From Annulohypoxylon bovei var. microspora (Eukaryota; Ascomycota; Sordariomycetes; Xylariales; Hypoxylaceae), in assembly GCA_022836615.1 (NCBI GenBank), contig MU405216.1:1-64000 (forward strand): DNA of 64,000 nt, in the 5' to 3' direction. Positions 20,237 through 31,876 of this stretch are shown here, in pieces. The notes beneath the pieces are model-generated. The model made no database searches and was not told the DNA's origin. It saw only the letters and a program-made list of their open reading frames with translations. The translations under genes and the position numbers were made by a program. Numbering within the stretch: the stretch's first letter is position 1; each line of letters starts with the position of its first letter.

Positions 20237-21455
20237 ATGGTAATATCACCGACTTCCCGTCTGCTAGCTTTGCTCGTTTCGGCAGACGATTAGGGTCGTA
20301 GAGGCGCATTACGTTGCGATCTTGCAGCAAGTGCTGCTAGTGCTGCTAGGCGTAATAGGCTCAGCTCGTCTTGACGTTTAGCTAACCGCGAGCTTCGCAG
20401 GGCTGCTGCTTCTCGAGGTCCGCCGGCCCGAACGCACCCTATCCGGGCGGCAGTGCCGCGTCGCCCTCCGCGCGCGCCATCAACTCGCCTCCGCCGTTAC
20501 ATCCTTCCACGACCGACGACAGCGCTCCGGCTTCGCGAGCGGTCTCCCGCTCTCATCAACCCCCCCAGCCGTCCCACCCGCAGCAGTCGCATTCCCACCA
20601 TCACCAGCATCGATTGCACGGCCATCATCCCCCGTTATCGCAGCATATAGACAAGCCTCTTCGGCGCCACGAGTGGGTCGCGCGCGATCGTACGTGGACG
20701 CGCTCTGAGCTGGACACCGAACGAGCTGACTTCTTCGACACGCGGGTCACGGGGCGGTCCGAAGTATGGCAGGTCTTGAAGGCGACGCTGGAAGTTTTGT
20801 GGGAGGCTGACGGAGGCCTTTCGAACGGAGAAGAATCTGCAGATGGCGACGGGGCCGGCGGGTTAGCTACGGCGCAGAGTATACTTAAGGCTGCCGAGGT
20901 GACGCTACCTACGGGCGATCTGTCGAACGGCGTGTACGACGCGCTGGGAAATTACTATGCGCTGCCGGAATGGATTGTGAGCGACCCCGTCAACGTAGCC
21001 GAGGAGAACAGCTTGAAGAGGAGCAATGGCGACGTACGCCGGAAAGGCGACGATGACTTGACAGGCGAGGAGGACACCGCGGAGGAGCTGGACGAAGACG
21101 AGGCCCTGCGCCGTAGGGAGGAGAAGGGAAAGGGTGTCGCAGACGTGAAGAACATGGTGAAGGTCCGCGCTAGACTTAGTGAGAATCTGCCAGATGTGAT
21201 AGTAAGCGTGAGCCCCGAGGAAACCGTGAGGAGTTTTGCGAAGAGGGTAGCCGAAGAATCCCGTGTAAGTTCCCGAACACCGTTCCCCGGCCTTGTCCGT
21301 ATCCGTGGGTATTATCTGACAACTTCACGTAGCTACCGTCGACGAGACGTGTGCGTGTAGCATACATGGGCAAGATTCTTAAGGAGAACTTGTCCTTGGA
21401 GAGCCAAGGCTGGAAAAGGGGCCACGTAGTGAATGCGCTGGTCTTTAACAGGTAG
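20237..21455 (+). CDS. UBTD-type ubiquitin-like domain protein
   Basis: I read three exons: 20237-20239 (only the ATG), 20401-21264 and 21333-21455, giving 329 aa. The start MGCC then FSRSAG suggests N-myristoylation plus palmitoylation and membrane anchoring, and matches fungal UBTD1/2 (DC-UbP) homologues. A proline/histidine-rich linker leads to the ubiquitin-binding domain (KPLRRHEWVARDRTWTRSEL ... GRSEVWQ, and TLPTGDLSNGVYDALGNYYALPEWIVS). An acidic Glu/Asp stretch and a C-terminal ubiquitin-like fold follow (VKVRARLSENLPDVIVSVSP to RVAYMGKIL). The one-codon first exon is inferred from an ATG directly followed by GTAATA, a 161-base intron with a GCTAAC branch site, and the acceptor TTCGCAG before GGCTGCTGC. 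The domains are secure; the micro-exon needs cDNA. Confidence 0.88.
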
Positions 21456-22356
21456 CAGCAGTTGTCGACGCCTTATTAACTTATACGCTATAAAGTTTTC
21501 CTAACAGCAGTCCTGGAGCCTTGTGCGTTCCTATCCTCGGCGATTTTCACCTCAGGTTTGAATCCACGCCGTGGGATAGCGTTTTCGAATCAGGCACAAC
21601 AGCCTTTAGCGACGACATCCCTCTTACTACACGTCATACGACGTCGTACGAAGTGGCATTTGATACTATTAAGGATTCTTGTCATCCGACTCTGCGTGAC
21701 CCGAATTTGAGGGTCTTTTTATTAATTATTCTAATTACCTGTCGGCGCAGCTTACGATGGAATTTTCGCGATCTTTACGTTTGCTAGGTAGGTACCTACC
21801 TACTTAGGTACCTTACAATTCTACCGGATTCAGGACAATACCCAATTTTCGCCTCTAGCTGTATCGGCATCTGGCGGGTTACAGGAGTTACTTGGGCGCG
21901 ATCGCGATGAACGGTACGATTAGCCAGTGAGTTCATTGATGAATGGATGAATGCTATGAAGCATCGTCTAGGACAACGATTAATAATTAGCCATGGCTCT
22001 TGGTTAGAGTCGAGTACAATAATTGGATTTACATGTTTATATTGACTGCGAACCTACATCCCATTTTTCGATTTTCGCCTTCAGCCATCTAAATAATCGC
22101 AGATATTGTCAAATTCAACGTAAAATCCCCTATCCCCTATCACATAATTACAGTCAGCTCGTGAATTGACGAGTAAAGTTCTAACTATATTCTCTTACAA
22201 ATCTAGACTATTCAAGATTAGATTTACTTTCTCTATGCCAGTGCCGAGATACATCTAGTGGGACTTGAATGAACCGAAATTGTTTAGTTGCTGTTACTGC
22301 ATCCACCGTTAGGAACCCTGCTGTAGCGACGGGCATCCATGGATATCTGCGGCAGG
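21456..22356. other. Intergenic, no supported gene
   Basis: AT-rich towards 22000-22300, with a TAGGTACCTACC tract at 21786-21815. No gene was recognised. Confidence 0.5.
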
Positions 22357-23859
22357 CTAGATAATAATAGGGTCTAGGATAACCTTCACTATCCTCTTTG
22401 CCGAAGCACCAAATGGGATGTCAACCCAAAGAACGGATTTTAACAACGACTCAACTTCGTTCCACGACTTGCATCCCATGCTCCGAAAAGTCCGAGCCAG
22501 AACAGGGAGAAACCACGCTTGCTCGTCCTCACCGAATGCAGAAACGGCGCCTGTTATGTACAACCAGAGAGTAAGTCGGGCTGGCATGGGTCCGGTGTCA
22601 CACGTCGCATTGGTTAAGGAAGCCTTAAAACGCTCGGATAGGTATGCATAGCGGGTCTGAATACTACGCCGCTGGAGAAAGAGAGCGCTGGAAAACGTCA
22701 AGAGAGCAAGGCGTATAGTCTCGTTCACGTTGCTCGTTTCGAAATAGAGGTTGAGGAGACGGTAATGTATCGAGACCATGACTTCCCGATAGAGGTCAAT
22801 ATCGATGTCGAGTTTACACTGTGCTGCGATATTGGCGGCTCGCACAAATTCGGCGAGATCGTCCCATATGAAGCGAAGCCGGGTGTCTAAACCGCCGAGA
22901 AAATGTTCTAGATCCGAGGCGGACATTGGGACCTGGAGACGTTGGCCACCGAAGGTAGACGTTCTCCCGTGAGAAGTGATGTATGGGTGCCACGAAATGT
23001 CGCGAGAGAAGAAGAGTGGTTTGCAGCCCGTGCTGAGCGATACTCCAAGATCGGCGCTGTCTAGGTTAGGGATGCTGTTTTACGAAGCAGGATTAGGCAA
23101 CGGGGTCCAATTCACCTTAAGATCTTAGTTTGCAATAGCTTGTTCTGGAAGAAAGCTGTGATGCCCCCTCGTAGTATTACCATCTTATGCAGCCCGTCCA
23201 GATGCATTTTGGAGACCTCGAAGTCGCCAAGTGCGATCGCTACCATCGTAAGGCCGACTACAACCACGATAGTTGAGTCCGAAGTCGATTTTTCACTCGC
23301 GCCGAAAGCTACGCGTTGCCGGAGGAGACCTAAGGCCTTGACGAGATGAGTCAAGGCGAACTTGCTATATTCCTTCTGCCCCTGAAGATAGTCTTGGCAT
23401 GCCTTGGCGATGAAGATGGTGAAGTGGAGGCAGGCTGGGTCGCTCCATATGGGCTCGAACCACGATTTATCTGTCTGGCTAGATGACGTGCCGATTACGG
23501 GAGGAGACATCCCTTCCCTAACTACCAAGGGACTAGATGATTAGCCACGATAATTGGCTCCCCGGAAAATGTTGCGCGTGGACGGACGTTCTCTTACGTT
23601 GATAGATGCTCTCAAATATGGCGGGACTTAACTCAGTCGAGAGGTTGGCCAATGCGAAGCCTCCTGCGATTCGTATTGGACCAGGCAATATATATTCATT
23701 TTTTGTGGTAGTCATACTGGTTACCCGCTGGCCATCAATCCACGAAGGGGGCCTCGATGGCAATGTCTTGCCGTTTTTCCTTCGCATAACATGGCTGCGG
23801 ATGAATTTGCGTTTATCTTGAATGGATCGTTTCGTCGTACTAGTAACGATAAAGGGCAT
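22357..23859 (-). CDS. Fungal-specific transcription-factor-domain protein without zinc cluster
   Basis: Three exons, 23859-23598, 23521-23116 and 23074-22357, give 461 aa. The N-terminus MPFIVTSTTKR followed by RRKFIRSHVM-like residues (KRKFIRSHVMRRKNGK) is typical of the 'tachykinin family'/DUF3468 (Fungal_trans_2-like) proteins. These resemble Zn2Cys6 regulators but lack the DNA-binding cluster. The middle (WFEPIWSDPACLHFTIFIAKACQDY) and C-terminal helices also fit. Intron 1 (GTAAGAG donor, TTGGTAG acceptor) removes an apparent frameshift; intron 2 uses GTGAAT...ACAG. An upstream in-frame ATG at 23889 would add 10 residues. No target pathway can be assigned. Confidence 0.78.
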
Positions 23860-23889
23860 GTTATCGGCAGATGATGTTAATTCTATCAT

Positions 23890-24580
23890 ATCGGACACCT
23901 TCTAATTCGAGGCGACGTGTTAGACTAAGGGGAAACTACTAGGTATGTCAAGACGAGGCGCTGAATTCGTGAGATGATTGGGATTCTAGATATTAATTCG
24001 GAGGACGAATGTCCTCATAATATCCGCCAAGAGTTAATTGATGCCTTAAATTGGAACGAGCTTTGTAGGAAGTTGGTGTCAGCGGTACGGGTGATATAAA
24101 AAACTCCCACATGGTTCGCTTAAAAGTGGATAAGACCGGGGTAAGACCTGGGTAAGACCTCCGGGACGGAATGCCAAGAACTAATTGTATTCCAGATACG
24201 GCTTAGTGTCTACCAGTACTTGCCCATTTAGTCCAGAAGGTACGGAACATGTCCGATGGGGTCCACACTATCGGGGCCGGAGTGTTGTGTTACTTCCTTG
24301 ATGTTGTCGGCAAGAGAAGATCTCGTAATCTCTTTTAACTACTAGGTAAGTATAACTACCTAACTACTATTAATATCAGCAGGAATGATTATAAATATCG
24401 AGGATTAGCTATGTATTTGAAAAAGGAGAGTATGCTTTATTCTCCGTATCAACCAGGCACCTACCTAACCTACCTACCTACCTACCTAAGTAGGTATTCG
24501 AGCATTATTCTTTCGTGGATGCATACCCCTTATTCTTTAACCTTTAGCCTACCCAGCACAACATTTCAAGTGGATCGACT
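23890..24580. other. Divergent intergenic region, no supported gene
   Basis: Promoter space between the regulator-like gene (minus) and the SDR gene (plus). It contains a CTACC tract at about 24465-24490 and no gene. Confidence 0.5.
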
Positions 24581-25723
24581 ATGTCAGCGTCCTTCAATCT
24601 TGGGCCTCCAAACGAGAGTCCTCTCTCTCTATTCATAAAATCTCAAATGTGCGCCGATGTTCGATGGCCCCCTAAAAGCACTAATCTCGAAGGCAAAGTC
24701 GCCGTCGTGACGGGCTCTAGCAGCGGCCTCGGTCTAGAGGCGTCTCGGCAGCTTCTTTCGTTTGGTTTGTCGACCCTGATAATTGCCGTACGGTCCGCGG
24801 AGAAAGGCGAGCAGGTCGTGTCGGAATTGCGCACCCAGTTTTCCAAGGCAACCATCCAGGTTTGGCCTCTTGAGATGGAATCGTATGAATCTATCCAGGC
24901 TTTCGTTCGCGACCTCGATTCCCAGCTCCCTCGTCTAGATATCGCTATCCTCAATGCGGGGATGCAGACGGCCGACTTTAGCGTTGTTCGCGGAACCGGC
25001 CACGAGAAGTTGGTCCAGGTCAACTATCTGTCCACCATGCTGTTGGGTATTCTGCTTCTGCCGGTCCTTAAGACCAAGTCGCCTCCTAAGCAACCAGGAA
25101 GGTTGACCATCGTCAGTTCGGGAACAGCACGTGGCGCCAAGATCTCTGGGCTAGAGGGCGCGCCGGTCCTGTCTACGCTAGACGATAGTTCACGGCCCTG
25201 GGCCCCTGTCGAGCGCTATGCCGTTAGTAAACTACTGAGCCATCTATTCATAGTCAGTTTGGTACGCTATATCAGCGCCGACGATGTCGTCGTCAACCTC
25301 GTCGATCCAGGGTTGGTTAAGGACACAGGGCTACAGCGCTTCGCACCGCCACTGATAGCTGCCTTCTTTTACTGTTACAAGGCGGTGTTAGGGCGAGCGG
25401 TGCCGGTGGGCGCCTCGACCTATGTTGACGCCGCGGTGATCAAGGGGAAGGAGTCGCACGGCTGCTATGTCGCGAATTGGAAGGTTTCACCGTAAGCTCT
25501 TCTGTCTCTTTACGTCTCACGGCTACCCTCCCCTCCCCTCGTAGAGCGTTAATTTGCGAGCGTGAGTGCACACAAGGACTAACGAAATACTGGTTGGTGC
25601 AGTTTTGCTGCATTCGTCTACACGCTTGAAGGAGAGGCGGTTCGGGAGAAACTGTGGAATGAGACAATGGCAGAGTTTGATTTTGCTAAAGTTCGAGAGA
25701 TATTAGATGGACTGAAGGGATGA
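24581..25723 (+). CDS. Short-chain dehydrogenase/reductase
   Basis: Two exons, 24581-25491 and 25603-25723, give 343 aa. A classical Rossmann SDR: cofactor motif TGSSSGLG at 44-51, NAG at 125-127, catalytic Ser in the TIVSSG strand (about 177-181), and YAVSK with Tyr213 and Lys217. The family oxidises or reduces alcohols/ketones with NAD(P). The 25-30 residue extension before the Rossmann fold and C-terminal tail KLWNETMAEFDFAKVREIL are typical of fungal WWOX/retinol-dehydrogenase-like SDRs. The last exon was recovered by joining GTAAGC to TGCAG. A role in the distant diterpene cluster is possible but unsupported. Confidence 0.9.
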
Positions 25724-25999
25724 AGGAATGAAGCTGGGACAGTCCTAGCTTTAGTTGTTTAATAGTATAAATGTTTCTGGGACCTTCACGCTGTCTCCTC
25801 TTTAGACTGTCTCCTCCATAGATTCCAAATACCTAGTAATAGCCATTGTCTTTAACAGCCATCCACATAACCTAGTATATACTGTCCTTCCTTCAAGCCC
25901 CCCTTATCATTTGTTCTTCATTACAACCCATATTTACTTTGATGTTCCAAAAGACGGATAAAATTTAAAGTATATCGAGTATTCTTCGAGGTCGCGAGT

Positions 26000-26705
26000 T
26001 TAATGGTGGTCGTCGCCGGCACCGAATCGACCAGCGACGAAAGTGCCGAGAAAGATTCCTCCCAAGACAGATAGGAAGTAACCCACGTTCATTGTCATCA
26101 CCGCCAACATTCTGTGCGAGCTGTCAGATAAGGTCTTTCTCAAATTGAAGGACAGAAAGCCCGCCGTAGTCTGAGAGAACCAAACAGAGTAGAGAAATAC
26201 CGGGAACGACTTACAGCAAGTATCCGATACCCCCAATTATTACTTCGAGAAGGGCGCGAGAGGTCTCGGCCGCAACTCGAAACGGGTGACTGTTCCACTG
26301 TGACCTGAACCGGTTGCCCATGGAATCTAGCTCGCTCTTGCTGCCTGGATAATCATCCGAGTCCGAAGATATGGCCTTGCGATGCTGACGGAGTGCTTGG
26401 TTCGAGTCGAAGACGATGGACCGGCCGGCTATCAGGATGCGATGCACCAGAGCTAAGGCGATCAAGAAGACGCAGGTGCCGGCGTACGAGCCTTGACCTT
26501 GCGGGGTCCAGGCGCTTGAATACAGCGGGGTCGTGACGCTCTGAAAGAACATCATAGCCATGTCCGCCGAGGTCATCATCGTGGACGAGGACGAGGACGA
26601 GTCCATGTCCATTGACGAGGTAGACGAGGCCGTCGAGCTTGCGCTCGTCATCGTCATGCTCGCCATGGTCGTCGAGGTCGACATTGTCATGTCGCTGCTA
26701 TCCAT
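26000..26705 (-). CDS. Ctr-family copper transporter
   Basis: Two exons, 26705-26215 and 26111-26000, give 200 aa. The extracellular N-terminus is rich in Met, Ser and Thr (MTMSTSTTMASMTM, SMDMDSS, MMTSADMAMMFF), the Mets motifs that collect Cu(I). TM1 is about 75-95, followed by a charged loop. TM2 carries MLAVM (the MxxxM selectivity filter) and TM3 carries GGIFLG (GxxxG packing motif). The trimeric family imports Cu(I). The start is set at the ATG at 26705. A gene 2.2 kb upstream encodes a ferric/cupric reductase on the same strand, which could supply Cu(I). Confidence 0.93.
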
Positions 26706-28083
26706 CTTGTTGCTCAAGGACGTAGCCTCGACGCAGCGTTACTGATGACGAAGAGGATCGCACCGAGAGAGCTGGTGGAAACAAGATAAGATATAGTGAT
26801 AGATTGGTGATAGAATTTAGAATGACGATAAATTGGATAATATGATGAAGTATCACTAGTATCACTAGTACCACTAATATCACGTTAATCAGATATGCTC
26901 TGTTCTCGTTGATCGCTCGACTGCAGAGTGAGACATACCTATGTATAAGGTTCTTATACGACTTATCACGAACCAAGCTGTCAATTTGCCAATGTTATCT
27001 GCGCATGTTTTATCATCTGGTCGACGATCCAAACCGTTGCTGTTGCAGACCTGTGACAGACTACGAACGGTTCTCAAAGCGACGGGGCTCTGAAGTCTAG
27101 ACGAATAGATATTTGCTCAAGGCCGTTTTCCATGAGATAGGATGGATACTCGGTAGTATGGTGTGGTTGGACGCTGACCGCATAGGCTTGGGGTCCGTTG
27201 TTGGAAAGGTTCGATTTGGTATTGTAAATGCGGTACCTAGATGAGAAAGTAACTCGTAACTCCTTCACTTAATCACATGTCGTAAGTGATACATCCTGGC
27301 TTCCTATATTATTAGAGGCTGATCAGGTCCCCAGCTTCCTGGGTCGCGCTGGTCGGGGTCTCCCGCTAACCGGACCTGCTAACTATTTCTGGAAACCGTA
27401 GGAATATAATCTGCTCAAACTCTCTCAAGTCTCCTAGTCCTAGACAGGGATCGCCAGGCTTACAGGTATCAAAGTAACACTATCCACACCCCCTCCTAGT
27501 CTTATTAGGACATGCAAGTTGCCGCTAACGAGACAACAGACAAACGTACCCGGCTAGATCTGCTAGATGTACATACTTGAAATTCGAAATCCTGCATCCT
27601 GCCTCCTGCCTCCTATTCCATAACTTCAACATCTTAGACGGGCAGGACGGGTTAGTACAGTCGATTCTGCTACTTTCATTTCTATGACTCTATTTCGCTA
27701 TCTCACCCTAAGACGTTGCCGTCGCAAACGTTTTCCTCAGCTAGATACCTATATATGCTCGAGTAGGTGCGTGTCGATTTCAGGATGTCCGATGGGGATA
27801 AAATCAAAATTAGATATGACATTTGACATTTGACAGACGCCGCAATGATGCTAATTACTGCCTGTACTCTAACAATGTTTACATTTAATATTCATTGTAT
27901 TAATTAGGTACGTATCTAGGTACTTAGCTGCAAGACATGATGTGAATCAGGCCCCCCTTTTTTCTTAAGGGGGAGGGAGGGAGGTTCGCGAACACGTTCC
28001 ACGCCTCGCTGCCGACTGTTTATGCTTTTAATAGTCTGCGACATATGGATATTATTACCACCAATGATGTTGATGGGAATATG
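26706..28083. other. Long intergenic region, no supported gene
   Basis: Upstream of the copper transporter. It contains a short TATCACTAG-type repeat (26850-26885) and a single TTTGCTC at 27112-27118, a sequence bound by Mac1-type copper regulators in yeast but weak evidence alone. No gene was seen. Confidence 0.5.
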
Positions 28084-28877
28084 CACCCCGGTCCAGGTGA
28101 AGAAAACCCGCCAACCCGCCAATTCCTCTTTTCGCATGATGACACGACCCACTTTTAACAGGGGTGCGCTGTAAGTTACAGGGCTTACAGCGCTAAAGCC
28201 CACTGTAAGTTACAGCGCTTACCTCCCTGAAAGTAAAATAGTATCACGTGACCACCCTTTCTTAAAACGCGGTTCAAGGTAAATATTTCACAAAGATTCG
28301 AATAGCTTCGCAGCCTTAGTTGTCAATAATTATTTTATAACATATTTAAAAGTATCATTTAATAGCCCTCATTCAGGAGAATTGAATGATATTGGTATTG
28401 GTTAAAAAAGACCTATATTTAGTACACTGTTTTATCTTGAAGCTGTTGCGCAGGTATGTATCCTTGAGTGTCAACAACTTGATTCGTACAATATCTTAGC
28501 GCCTGTTCATCGATGATGTTTGCAACCTATATCAATCAATTCAGCTCATCGAGAGCTATCGATATATATTAAGTCTGTAATTTAATCAATTTTCTATAAG
28601 GGGCTACTTGAGTATAATCCATGGTGGTATACTTTTACAAGAGAATGAAAGCTTGAATATTCGGCGTTTTGATTGGTTGAAGCGCTTCGCAATCTGATTG
28701 GCTCATTCTTTATAAAAGGCTGTTCGCTATGGCTGGCTGTAACTTATTGTGGCTACAGTGGGCTTATAGCGCTGTAAGCCCCGTAACTTACAGCGCACCC
28801 CTGTTAAAAGTGGGTCTGCGATCATGCGAAAAGAGGAATTGGCGGGTTGGCGGGTTTTCTTCACCTGGACCGGGGTG
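28084..28877. mobile_element. Long-TIR foldback element (MITE-like), 5-bp TSD
   Basis: The ends are near-perfect inverted repeats of about 115 bases: CACCCCGGTCCAGGTGAAGA starts at 28084 and its complement ends at 28877. ATATG flanks both sides directly (28079-28083 and 28878-28882), a clear 5-bp target-site duplication. Inside the arms, a nested palindromic motif (CTGTAAGTTACAG and GGCTTACAGCGCT) recurs. The 550-base core has no ORF. The element is therefore non-autonomous. It ends 54 bases beyond the reductase stop codon. Confidence 0.9.
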
Positions 28878-28931
28878 ATATGTTTTTCTTTTTTCTTGGC
28901 ATTAATTGGTATGCAGACGATTGATTGTGCA

Positions 28932-31056
28932 TCACCATCTAGATCAAGATAAGCCACCATTAGTAATGATTCGAAAGGAGCTGAAATGAGTGGCTAACTT
29001 ACGAGAAGACCTCTGAGTGCAAGTATACCTCATGCGCACCAGACTTCGAGCTCATTACTCGCAGCTGAGCTGCCGCTGCCTCGTCGTGTACCGTCTTCAG
29101 AACCTCTCCCGGGCCGCAAGCAACTATGCCAACCGAGTGCCCTGGCTGGAGAGTCGCATCCCTCACAACTGTCGTTAAATCCGGGCGTCCAGAAAATACG
29201 CTTATAGGTAGACGTCTAACGGTCTGGGAATTTCCGTTGAGCTTCTCCTCGGGTCGTTCGGGATCTTTGGATGTACTATTGCTTTTAGACACGGGCCTGC
29301 CTGTCTGGTATATTGTTATGTCGAGGCTGTCAGGTACCATCTCGAGGCCGTTCTCTTCCAGGTACTCCAGCAGCGCCTCTTCGTACCACTGGGCGAGTTG
29401 CATATCCCTCGTCGCGATAACCACCTGGATCTTGTTTACGAGCTTATCGCTCCCGGTGCGGGCTTGCCAAGCCGAACGTAGCAGGCTCTCCATCACAAAA
29501 GGTAGCGAGAGACCAGCTCCGGCGCCGCAGGCTATGATGAGATTGTGATCGTATGTATATAGGGGTCTTCCTTGGACGCCGCCGTATGGCCCGTCGAGCA
29601 GGACAGGTACGCTAAAACCAGGCTGCTTGACGGCGCTCTGAGCAAGGCGGGCTGTTAATCCGCTTCGGGGATGTACGTAAAAAGTAAGCTTCGAATTCCC
29701 GGTGCTGTCTCTCGTAACAGGTAAGCTGCATATGGTGAATGGGTGAGCAGTAAATGCGTGCAATCCCATGTGGACGAAACGGAGGAACATGTGTTGGCCG
29801 GGCTTCCATGCGGTATCGATAGGAATTGTCACCTTCAGGGCTAGGTCCGAAACCATCGTGAAGCTGGCGCGGCGGGATAACCCGAACTCGAAATACGTTC
29901 GAATCTGGGAATATAAGAAAGATAGCGTGTAGAGCACTCCGGTTGCGATGAAATAGTCCCTGCCGAGAGGGGTCAGTCATCCATCTTCGACAAGGGGAAG
30001 GGGGTAAACTCACCAGGAGCTGAGCCGGAAATCGCAGTGGATGAAGAAGAATACGACGAAAATGATCGCCGCGAGGTAGTGCGTGACCTTGAAAAATTCG
30101 TAGAATCGGTCCCTATTTACATGCAGGTCAGTGCGGTGCGTCGTGCGGTTGGCCGAGAAACCTACCGGATGAAGCGGAGGGAGAATATTTGAAGATAAGC
30201 CTGCGCGATTATGGCAACAACACCGGTCCAGTATACGACGCTCGTATTCCACTCGCTGACCATATCCCCTTTCCAAATGTTAAAAACGATGAACGGGAAA
30301 GTATGGACTAAGGCCAGGGCGAACATGGCCCATCCGACCCAGTTATGGAACACGATTAGCCGCTCAGGAGAGACCCCCGTTAGGGAAGCGATCATGTTCG
30401 CCTTCGTCGGCAGTATTATCATGAAAGGAAGACAAGCAAGCGCCATCCAACCTGCCCTGGTTGCGATAGGTGGCGAGCCGCCGTAGCTGAGTGTCCGCGT
30501 GTTTGGCCAGTAATAAGGCTGCGGACCGAGAGTCATAGCTGTTCGAAGCCGCGTTAGTTGGAAAATTAGCCAGGTCGTGAAGAAACCAGGTTCGAAACTT
30601 ACCCAGGAAGAAAACCGCGCCGACGATCAGCAAGCAGCTAACTCCCAAAGACGGCACATGTCCCCGGAGGGCAGCCGCATCGTAACGACGATAGGAGAGG
30701 AAGCGGATGCTGGCTACCAACTTCTGCCACCACGTTTTTTTCCTGAGGGACGTGGGAGCAAATCTCTGACCACAGAATCCGATAAAACATACTCCGATGA
30801 CCGCGATGAAGAAGTATACCGTCGACAGGGCATAAACGTGATCGGCCTCGTACCTAAAAGTTTAGTTTAGCTACCTAGGTATGTTGGTCGCCAAGCACGA
30901 CGATACGTTCATCCGCCGAGGGCATACATACCAATACCGCCAGTGGCCGATGCGATAGGCACACTGCGCCGGAGTTAACTTGCACGTGTCGCTCCGGTCG
31001 GAGTGAAGCATCACAGGCTGGTCCAGCCAGGGGGTTCCCGTCATTACCATATCCAT
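28932..31056 (-). CDS. Ferric/cupric reductase transmembrane component (FRE family)
   Basis: Six exons: 31056-30932, 30853-30603, 30538-30166, 30112-30014, 29959-29003 and a 7-base last exon 28938-28932. All are in phase and give 603 aa. The ferric-reductase-like membrane domain has two heme-liganding His pairs spaced 14 apart: His190/His204 (HNWVGW...LVH) and His261/His275 (HYLAAI...FIH). The FAD-binding HPFT is at 355-358, the NADPH-binding GAGAG at 428-432, and CGPGEV at 564-569. The enzyme passes electrons from NADPH through FAD and two hemes to extracellular Fe(III) or Cu(II). The terminal exon supplies only the last S-W-stop; its GATCTAG acceptor is preceded by a TTACTAAT branch site, and the resulting EVFSW end is the usual FRE C-terminus. 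Its neighbour is a Ctr copper transporter. Confidence 0.94.
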
Positions 31057-31876
31057 ATTTTCGTTTCCTATGCGGTATGGTACCAGTGGCCCTTAGGTTA
31101 AATGTCGACGAGAAGCAATATTACTACAGCACAAGCATTGCCGGTTTGGAATGCTCCGTAGGCCACGAGCATTTATGTAATGACACAACGCAAGCTTCCA
31201 CCCTTCGACTCCCATCCCGCGGCGAGTAGTGACGGAAACTAACAGGCCTTACATAGCAGGTTCTGGGTTACCCCCTTGTCGTATGATGGTCGGCTCCATA
31301 AAAACCACCAACCGGGAGACACTTGAATCTGATCACTCCGTTCAGAAAAAAAAACTCTCTCACTATTCGCGCTTAGATTATGGCATTAAGATCCAAAAAC
31401 AAAAAAATGAGTTCGGGGGTGTTGGGGGTGTGGATGTATCAGCTTCCCATCCCTCTGCAGCGGAACTCTGCAGGGATGCCAACCACGGCCATAGCTCCGC
31501 CCGCGCTGTGACACGCGTAGACGAGACTACGACTCAATACCGGTTGGTGGCACAAGCTACACGCGCTACACACGATGCACACGCTATTACACGGGCTACG
31601 TAACTGGTTACAAGGCACGATAACTTGCTCATGACCAAAAGATCCGACACGACTGGCCCGACCAGACGAAATCAAGTAGTTAGGGCCAAAGTAGGACGAA
31701 GCGAATCATCAACAACGGACCAACGGTCTGTGGATTTTCAAAGTTCTAGAATCTAGATGGCCGTGCAAAATACCTATGCTAGTCTGTCCAATATTGACTT
31801 CAGCTCTTGATAACTAAATCGCCAACAGTTCATCTTGTTAGCTTCTCGTTGGGAGGCGTTAAGCTACCTCGACGAT
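31057..31876. other. Intergenic, no supported gene
   Basis: Promoter side of the reductase gene. A 124-codon plus-strand open frame at 31229-31603 is low-complexity towards its end (repeated Thr/Ala/Arg) and has no family resemblance. Confidence 0.5.

Noticed and set aside
23521..23598. Apparent frameshift in the transcription-factor-domain gene
   Set aside because: A normal intron (GTAAGAG donor, CTAAT branch, TAG acceptor) explains the frame change, so it is not called a pseudogene.
27112..27118. Copper-response element TTTGCTC upstream of the Ctr gene
   Set aside because: One 7-mer about 400 bases from the start codon is expected by chance in a few percent of promoters; kept only as a remark.
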